Below are positions 5,247 to 9,907 of a stretch of DNA of 9,907 nucleotides, one piece after another (position 1 is the first letter of the stretch; the number at the start of each line of letters is the position of its first letter). This DNA is from DATIHF01 sp035480955. GTDB lineage: Bacteria; Patescibacteriota; Microgenomatia; Woykebacterales; RBG-16-39-9b. The notes under the pieces were generated by a model that saw only the letters and a list, made by a program, of their open reading frames with translations, made no database searches and was not told the origin of the DNA. The position numbers were made by a program, and so were the translations under genes. The stretch covers positions 1 through 9,907 of the forward strand of contig DATIHF010000013.1 in NCBI GenBank assembly GCA_035480955.1, given 5' to 3'.

Positions 5247-5992
5247 AAATTTCAGCGATCATCCTTGCCGCTGGATCGGGAACAAGACTAAACGGAGGCC
5301 AACCGTCAGACAAACCAAAAGTACTTTACGAAATAGTTGGGCGTCCAATGGTTGAGTATACGATAAAGCTTTTGAAGCAATTAAATTTGGAAGAGGTTGT
5401 CATGGTGGTTGGATACAAAGCAGAGTTGGTTAAAGAAGTTTTTGTGGGAGAGTGTTCTTTTGCTGTTCAGTCAGAGCGGTTGGGAACCGCCAATGCCGCG
5501 AAAGTTGGAGAGGAAGCTCTACAAAAAGAAGCGGAGAAATTACTAATAATACAGGGGGACGATAGTGCTTTTATAAAAAAAGAAACTATGGAAGAGTTTA
5601 TCAAAAAAGCCTCTGACTACAAAGTTTCCTTTACTACGGTCAAGCTAGATGATCCAGGGGCCTACGGGAGAGTCATCCGAAACGAAAAGAGTGAAGTGGT
5701 CGCAATTGTTGAAAAAGAGGAAGCGACAGAAGAACAGAAAAAGATTAACGAAGTCAACGCGGCAACTTATTTCGTTGACCGCTCCTGGTTTGTGGAAAAT
5801 TATTCTAGCCTTGCGCCAAGTTTGGTCGGAAAAGGGGAAATCATCATGCCTGATTTGATCAAACTTGCCTTTTCCCAAAAGGAAAAAGTTTTGGGTTTTG
5901 AAATACCAGCGGAAGACTGGGTTGGGGTCAATACTCCCGAAGAGCTGGCGCGCGCCAATAAATTAATGAAAGAAAGACTCGATGGAAAATAG
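5243..5992 (+). CDS. GlmU-like UDP-GlcNAc pyrophosphorylase, single domain
   Basis: The nucleotidyltransferase probably makes UDP-GlcNAc from UTP and GlcNAc-1-phosphate. The 249 residues correspond to the N-terminal half of GlmU: LAAGSGTR (8-15), PKVL (25-28), VQSERLGTANA (75-85, with Gln76), GDD (105-107, metal-binding Asp106), LDDPGAYGRV (135-144), IVEKEEATEEQ (155-165), Asn172 in NEVNAATY, and GVNTPEEL (228-235). These match the substrate contacts of E. coli GlmU at nearly the same numbers. The C-terminal left-handed beta-helix acetyltransferase is absent, and the next gene begins immediately, so this is a natural one-domain form rather than an edge effect. The start overlaps the murE stop (ATGA), and the end overlaps murC by 11 nt, which implies translational coupling. 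A nucleotidyltransferase for another sugar phosphate is the main alternative. Confidence 0.82.
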   Translation: MKISAIILAAGSGTRLNGGQPSDKPKVLYEIVGRPMVEYTIKLLKQLNLEEVVMVVGYKAELVKEVFVGECSFAVQSERLGTANAAKVGEEALQKEAEKLLIIQGDDSAFIKKETMEEFIKKASDYKVSFTTVKLDDPGAYGRVIRNEKSEVVAIVEKEEATEEQKKINEVNAATYFVDRSWFVENYSSLAPSLVGKGEIIMPDLIKLAFSQKEKVLGFEIPAEDWVGVNTPEELARANKLMKERLDGK

Positions 5993-7277
5993 ACGACTTC
6001 ATTTCATGGGAATTGGCGGAGCTGGTCTTTCAGCGGTGGCCGAGTTGGCAAAGGAGGCAGGTTACGAAATTTCCGGGTGTGATTTAGACAAAAATTCACA
6101 ATTTCTCAAAGGACTGTTAAAGGAGAAGCTAAATTTTGAAGAAGGACACGACCCCTCTCACCTAGAAAATATTGATGAGTTGATCCTCTCCCCGGCGATT
6201 GAAAGTTTAGATCCCAAAAACCCTGAACTACTCTTTGCCAAGGAAAAAAATATTCCCGTGAGTATTGGGGAAGAGTTTTTAGCCAAAAAATTGATTGGTG
6301 AGAAAAAATTGATTGCCGTTTCAGGTACCCACGGCAAGTCCACGACTACTGCAATGGTCGCCAAGATTCTCGAGGAAGCAGGATTAGATCCAACAGTTTT
6401 GGTAGGAGCGATCGTTTCAGATTGGGGCAGAAACTATCGAATTGGAAAAGGAGATTACTTTGTCTTGGAAGCCGATGAATATCAAGACAAGATTTTACTC
6501 TATTCCCCTTACCTCAGTGTGATTACAGCAATCGAGATGGACCACCCAGAATATTTTTCTAGTCTTGATCAGCTCAAAGAAAGCTTTGAGCAGTTTGCGA
6601 ACTCCAGCAGCGATTACGTTGTCCTAGGAGAAAATATTCAGCTAAAGCTTAATGATGAGAAAGTAAAAGTACTGAAGTTGGGGCAAGATTTCCAGATTGA
6701 AAAGTTTGATCTGAAATTAATTGGCGAGTTTAACCAGACAAATGCGTCGCTCGCTTTTGAAGTTGCTAAGTGTCTTGGGATTGACGAAGAAGTTGCCAAA
6801 AAAGCTTTAGAAAAATTCACTGGAGTGGGGAGACGCTTTGAATTTCACGGGGAAGAAAAAGAAGTGAAGGTTTTTGATGACTATGGTCACCACCCAACTG
6901 CGATCAAAGCAACCGCTGAAGCTGCTAGAGAAAAATTCCCCGATTCAAAAATCTGGTTGATCTACCAGCCGCACATGTTTTCCCGCACGAAATATCTCTT
7001 TGACTCTTTTGTTGAAGTTTTCAAAGAGATTCCTGTTGACGAGATTGTGCTAGTTGATATTTTTGCGGCTCGGCAAGAGAATACTGAAAATATTTCCAGT
7101 CAACACATTGTTAACGAAGTCAAAAAAAGTAATACTCACTATATTGGCTCACTAGAAAACACCGCTTACTATTTAGCGAAAAATGTTGCCGTCGGAGATA
7201 TTGTAATAGTTATGGGAGCAGGGGATATTTACAAACTTTCAGGAATGCTCTTAGAAAAGCTGAAAAATAAAGGCTAA
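5982..7277 (+). CDS. murC: UDP-N-acetylmuramate--L-alanine ligase MurC
   Basis: MurC attaches L-Ala to UDP-MurNAc in the cytoplasm with ATP. The 431-residue protein shows the N-terminal nucleotide-sugar domain motif HFMGIGGAGLS (7-17), LILSPAI (67-73), the ATP loop SGTHGKSTT (114-122), EADEYQD (163-169), EMDHPEY (185-191), GEFNQTNA (248-255), FTGVGRRFEF (279-288), DDYGHHPTAI (299-308), YQPHMFSRT (328-336) and GDIVIVMGAGDIY (405-417). DDYGHHP and QPHxxxRT point to MurC rather than the recycling ligase Mpl. It is somewhat shorter than E. coli MurC (491 residues) but no motif is missing. The start overlaps the end of the preceding uridylyltransferase gene by 11 nt, and the stop is 2 nt before murB. 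Confidence 0.95.
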   Translation: MENRRLHFMGIGGAGLSAVAELAKEAGYEISGCDLDKNSQFLKGLLKEKLNFEEGHDPSHLENIDELILSPAIESLDPKNPELLFAKEKNIPVSIGEEFLAKKLIGEKKLIAVSGTHGKSTTTAMVAKILEEAGLDPTVLVGAIVSDWGRNYRIGKGDYFVLEADEYQDKILLYSPYLSVITAIEMDHPEYFSSLDQLKESFEQFANSSSDYVVLGENIQLKLNDEKVKVLKLGQDFQIEKFDLKLIGEFNQTNASLAFEVAKCLGIDEEVAKKALEKFTGVGRRFEFHGEEKEVKVFDDYGHHPTAIKATAEAAREKFPDSKIWLIYQPHMFSRTKYLFDSFVEVFKEIPVDEIVLVDIFAARQENTENISSQHIVNEVKKSNTHYIGSLENTAYYLAKNVAVGDIVIVMGAGDIYKLSGMLLEKLKNKG

Positions 7278-7279
7278 AA

Positions 7280-8182
7280 ATGGAATCCTCAAGCGAGATA
7301 TTAAATAAACTGGGACCGGAGAGAGTTAAAGTTGGGGAGTCGATGAGACTGCATACCTATATGAGGGTGGGTGGCCCAGCTGAGTTTTATTTCGAAGCGC
7401 AAAATTCAGCCGAGCTGGAAAAAGCGGTTCAGGCCGCTCTTGAGTTACAAATCCCCTACGTTGTGATCGGACAGGGAGCCAATGTTTTGGTCTCTGACAA
7501 AGGAATCAAAGGACTGGTCATCAAAAATTCTAGTAAAGAAATAAAGTTTTTGCCGCATGACTTTGTTGAGGTCGACTCGGGAGTCAATATTATCGATTTG
7601 GGTAGAGAAATAGCCAAAAGAGGCCTTGGTGGGCTCGAGCGGATGACCAGAGTGCCGGCTAGCGTGGGTGGAGCAGTCTTTATGAACGCCGGTGATACTG
7701 GGAAAAATGAGTTTTTTGGTGATTTGGTTGTCGCGATTACGGCGATTGACAAGCAAGGGAAAACCAAAAAGATTTTTAAAGAAGAAGCAGATTTTACCTA
7801 CCGGACCAGTCGTTTTCAAAATTCCGGTGAAATAATTCTCTCAGTTAAACTGCAACTTCCCAAAAGGTCTCAAGCCCAAGTTGATGAAAAAATTGCTGAC
7901 ATACTGCAGCGCAAGCAAAAACATCCAGCCGGACCGTCAGTGGGGTCAACTTTTCGAAACCCAGAGGGAGCGCACGCTGGAGATCTCATTGAAAAAGCAC
8001 TTTTGAAGGGAACGAGTGTTGGGGGAGCTAAAATTTCTGAGCAACACGCCAATTTCATTATCAATACCGGCTCGGCCAGAGCCGCCGATATTAAACAGTT
8101 GATCGATCTGATGAAGTCTCAAGTTAAAGAAAAATTTGATGTTAATTTAGTCGAAGAGGTTCGTTATTTAGGGGAGTGGTAA
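7280..8182 (+). CDS. murB: UDP-N-acetylenolpyruvoylglucosamine reductase MurB
   Basis: MurB is an FAD enzyme that reduces the MurA product to UDP-MurNAc with NADPH. The 300-residue length fits the short type II enzymes. Visible motifs are NTYMRVGGPAEF-like HTYMRVGGPAEF (25-36), the FAD loop IGQGANVLVSD (63-73), RVPASVGGAVFMNAG (124-138), YRTS (174-177) with catalytic Arg175, GSTFRNP (222-228) with the proton-donor Ser223, GGAKISEQHANFIIN (248-262) and VEEVRYLG (291-298) with the likely catalytic Glu293. ATG at 7280 lies 2 nt after the murC stop, so coupled translation is likely. Placement next to murC, with murA two genes on, groups the first committed precursor steps together. Confidence 0.96.
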   Translation: MESSSEILNKLGPERVKVGESMRLHTYMRVGGPAEFYFEAQNSAELEKAVQAALELQIPYVVIGQGANVLVSDKGIKGLVIKNSSKEIKFLPHDFVEVDSGVNIIDLGREIAKRGLGGLERMTRVPASVGGAVFMNAGDTGKNEFFGDLVVAITAIDKQGKTKKIFKEEADFTYRTSRFQNSGEIILSVKLQLPKRSQAQVDEKIADILQRKQKHPAGPSVGSTFRNPEGAHAGDLIEKALLKGTSVGGAKISEQHANFIINTGSARAADIKQLIDLMKSQVKEKFDVNLVEEVRYLGEW

Positions 8183-8620
8183 GTGCAGGAATTCAACTAC
8201 ACACTTAATCTGTTCGAATTAAACTGGGTAAATCTTTTTATACTTTTAACCCCGCTGATTCTTTTTCTAAACAATTTTAGAAAATTGCAAACAGAAATTG
8301 GAAATCTAGCGAAAAACCGCTTGGTCAATATACTCCTATCACTAATTGTTCTCGGTGGACTCTTTTTATCGCGATTTCTAATCATGCTTATGGTGGCGTT
8401 AGTCTTTGACCTTCTCGTAGAAGGTTATCAAATAAATTACTGGATGGTTTTTATTATTGTAGTTGCTAGTGATTTGGCTATTTGGAAATCTGTAGATCTC
8501 TTTAAATTTTTCCAGAAAGAGAAAGTTTTAACGAGATATATTTTGACAAATTTTTTGGAATTTTTTCTTATTTTCTTATTTCCTTTTTTAATCGGTAGCA
8601 TAATATACTTCATTAGGTAA
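8183..8620 (+). CDS. Unrecognised small membrane protein with about four helices
   Basis: I do not recognise this 145-residue protein. It is very hydrophobic and rich in Leu, Ile and Phe, with likely membrane segments at about 14-31, 48-78 (long, possibly two helices or one with a break), 86-104 and 119-143. Short basic stretches lie between them, such as NNFRKLQ (30-36) and KFFQKEK (108-114). No catalytic motif is visible. The GTG start directly abuts the murB stop and has a good Shine-Dalgarno sequence, AGGGGAG at 8170-8176, 6 nt upstream. The stop lies 1 nt before murA. This tight packing between two consecutive pathway genes suggests co-expression with wall synthesis. The local base composition is more AT-rich than in the neighbours, as expected for a membrane protein. 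Confidence 0.8.
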   Translation: MQEFNYTLNLFELNWVNLFILLTPLILFLNNFRKLQTEIGNLAKNRLVNILLSLIVLGGLFLSRFLIMLMVALVFDLLVEGYQINYWMVFIIVVASDLAIWKSVDLFKFFQKEKVLTRYILTNFLEFFLIFLFPFLIGSIIYFIR

Positions 8621-8621
8621 T

Positions 8622-9907
8622 ATGGCGAAATACATTATTGAGGGCGGTGCCCCTCTTCATGGTCGAGTAAAGGTTTATGGAGCGAAAAACTCAGTTTTCA
8701 AATTAATGTTAGCTGCAGCTCTCTCAGACCAACCTTCAACAATTTCCAATGTTTCCTTGGTTCGCAATGTCTATGTTGTCAAAGAACTTCTCGAAAGACT
8801 CGGTGGGAGTGTTGGTTTTGGGGAAAACCGTACAGCAGTGGTCCACGCGGAGAATTTAAAGAGTTTTGAAATTCCGCAAGAGCTAGGAAAAGAGTCTCGG
8901 GCTTCGTCAATGCTCCTTCCGATTCTCCTGCACCGTTTTAATAAAGCAAAAGTTCCCTTCCCGGGTGGGGACAATATTGGAGCAAGAAGTTTAGATCGCC
9001 ATTTCGCAGGGTTAGAAAAGCTCGGGGCCAAAATCGCCACAGATGGAGAGTTCATCGTTGCAGAAGCGCCAAACGGTTTGGAAGGGGCAGACTACACTTT
9101 TGAGAAAAATACCCACACGGGTACAGAAACACTGCTTCTTGCTGCTGTCCTGGCAAAAGGTACTACAACTCTGGAAAACTGTGCTGAAGAGCCCGAGGTG
9201 GGTGATTTGATAAATTTTCTCAATCTCATGGGAGCAAAAGTCCAAAGAGTGGAGAAGCGAAAAATAGTCATTGAGGGAATAGAAAAATTGCACGGGGCAG
9301 AGTACTCGGCGATGCCCGATCAGAATGAAGTGGTGACTTTTGCGGCTGCAGCTTTGGCCACTAAAGGAGATATTACGATTGAAAGTGCGAAAGAGGAGCA
9401 CTTAACAGCGTTTTTAGAAAGGGTTGAGCAAGCCGGTGGTGGGGTGGAAAAAAGTGAAGAGGGAATCCGCTTTTTTCACCAAGGTGAGTTGAGGGCTACG
9501 AACGTTGAAACCACTCCCTATCCTGGTTTTAAAACTGATTGGCAGGCTCTTTGGGTGACATTGATGACCCAAGCACACGGTGAATCTCTCGTTCACGAAA
9601 GAGTCTACGAAAGCCGTTTTGGTTATGTAGAGGACTTGAAAAAAATGGGTGCCAATATCGAACTGTTTAACCCAAGCGTTGAAAATCCACAACAAACTTA
9701 CAATTTTAATTTAGAAGACCGTAAAGAAAATTCTTTTCACGCTGCGAAAGTAACTGGCCCGACCAAACTCCATGGAGCAGACTTGGTGGTTTCTGATATT
9801 CGGGCCGGAGCGACTTTGACACTCGCGGCAATCACTGCCGAAGGAAAAAGTACATTGGAAAATATTGAAATGATCGAGCGGGGTTACGAAAATCTGGAAG
9901 AAAGACT
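8622..9907 (+). CDS. murA: UDP-GlcNAc 1-carboxyvinyltransferase MurA (3' end cut by window), Asp in place of active-site Cys
   Basis: MurA transfers enolpyruvate from PEP to UDP-GlcNAc, the first committed step of peptidoglycan synthesis. 428 complete codons are present. The last residues, MIERGYENLEERL, match the end of the family, so probably only about 10-25 residues are missing. Visible family residues are Lys22 in GAKNS, Arg93 in ESRASSM, Arg122 in PGGDNIGAR, Asp306 in KTDWQ, Arg332 in ESRFGYV and Arg394 in DIRAGATL. The residue aligned with E. coli Cys115 is Asp117 (PGGDNIGAR instead of PGGCxIGxR). A Cys-to-Asp change at this site is known in mycobacterial and chlamydial MurA, which stay active and resist fosfomycin. 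ATG at 8622 follows the upstream stop by 1 nt, with AGG at 8615-8617. Confidence 0.95.
   Translation, partial: MAKYIIEGGAPLHGRVKVYGAKNSVFKLMLAAALSDQPSTISNVSLVRNVYVVKELLERLGGSVGFGENRTAVVHAENLKSFEIPQELGKESRASSMLLPILLHRFNKAKVPFPGGDNIGARSLDRHFAGLEKLGAKIATDGEFIVAEAPNGLEGADYTFEKNTHTGTETLLLAAVLAKGTTTLENCAEEPEVGDLINFLNLMGAKVQRVEKRKIVIEGIEKLHGAEYSAMPDQNEVVTFAAAALATKGDITIESAKEEHLTAFLERVEQAGGGVEKSEEGIRFFHQGELRATNVETTPYPGFKTDWQALWVTLMTQAHGESLVHERVYESRFGYVEDLKKMGANIELFNPSVENPQQTYNFNLEDRKENSFHAAKVTGPTKLHGADLVVSDIRAGATLTLAAITAEGKSTLENIEMIERGYENLEER

Noticed and set aside
9442..9458. GTGGAAAAAAGTGAAG inside murA, resembling the MraZ repeat unit
   Set aside because: It is within coding sequence, lacks the exact 10-bp series of three or more units and has no promoter beside it.

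Overview
The window is a single plus-strand cell-wall and division (dcw) cluster. Reading order: mraZ, rsmH, an ftsL-like gene, ftsI (class B PBP), a short murE, a one-domain glmU-like uridylyltransferase, murC, murB, an unrecognised four-helix membrane protein, and murA, which runs off the right edge. No mobile element, CRISPR array, tRNA or rRNA is visible. TGA ends rsmH and murE, so the standard bacterial code applies. The compact proteins, a MurE without its usual N-terminal domain, a GlmU without its acetyltransferase half, weak or absent Shine-Dalgarno sequences at several starts, and murA/murB inside the cluster together suggest an uncultivated small-genome bacterium of the Patescibacteria/CPR type, perhaps the Microgenomates side. 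That placement is inference from protein style, not a search result.

Layout. Positions 1-121 hold no gene I can support. A good sigma70-type promoter (TTGACT, 17 nt, TAAACT; 123-151) is followed directly by four 10-bp-spaced TGG-type repeats (161-194), which look like a MraZ operator. A leader of about 190 nt with several possible hairpins comes next. It ends in a GGAGGA ribosome binding site and a small hairpin, then a likely CTG start of mraZ at 350. From mraZ to murA the genes are tightly packed, with gaps of 0-2 nt or short overlaps. The exceptions are the gaps before ftsL (69 nt), before ftsI (48 nt) and before murE (59 nt to the preferred start). The murE gap contains a second strong promoter candidate with an extended -10 element (3922-3950), which splits the cluster into a regulation/division half and a precursor-synthesis half.

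How the genes work together. The GlmU-like protein would supply UDP-GlcNAc. MurA and MurB convert it to UDP-MurNAc, MurC adds L-Ala, and MurE adds the third residue of the stem peptide. FtsI cross-links septal peptidoglycan, with the FtsL-like protein as a probable divisome partner. MraZ and RsmH are the usual leading pair. murD, murF, mraY, ftsW and murG are not in the window although they often lie in this stretch of dcw clusters. MurA carries Asp in place of the usual active-site Cys, which predicts intrinsic fosfomycin insensitivity.
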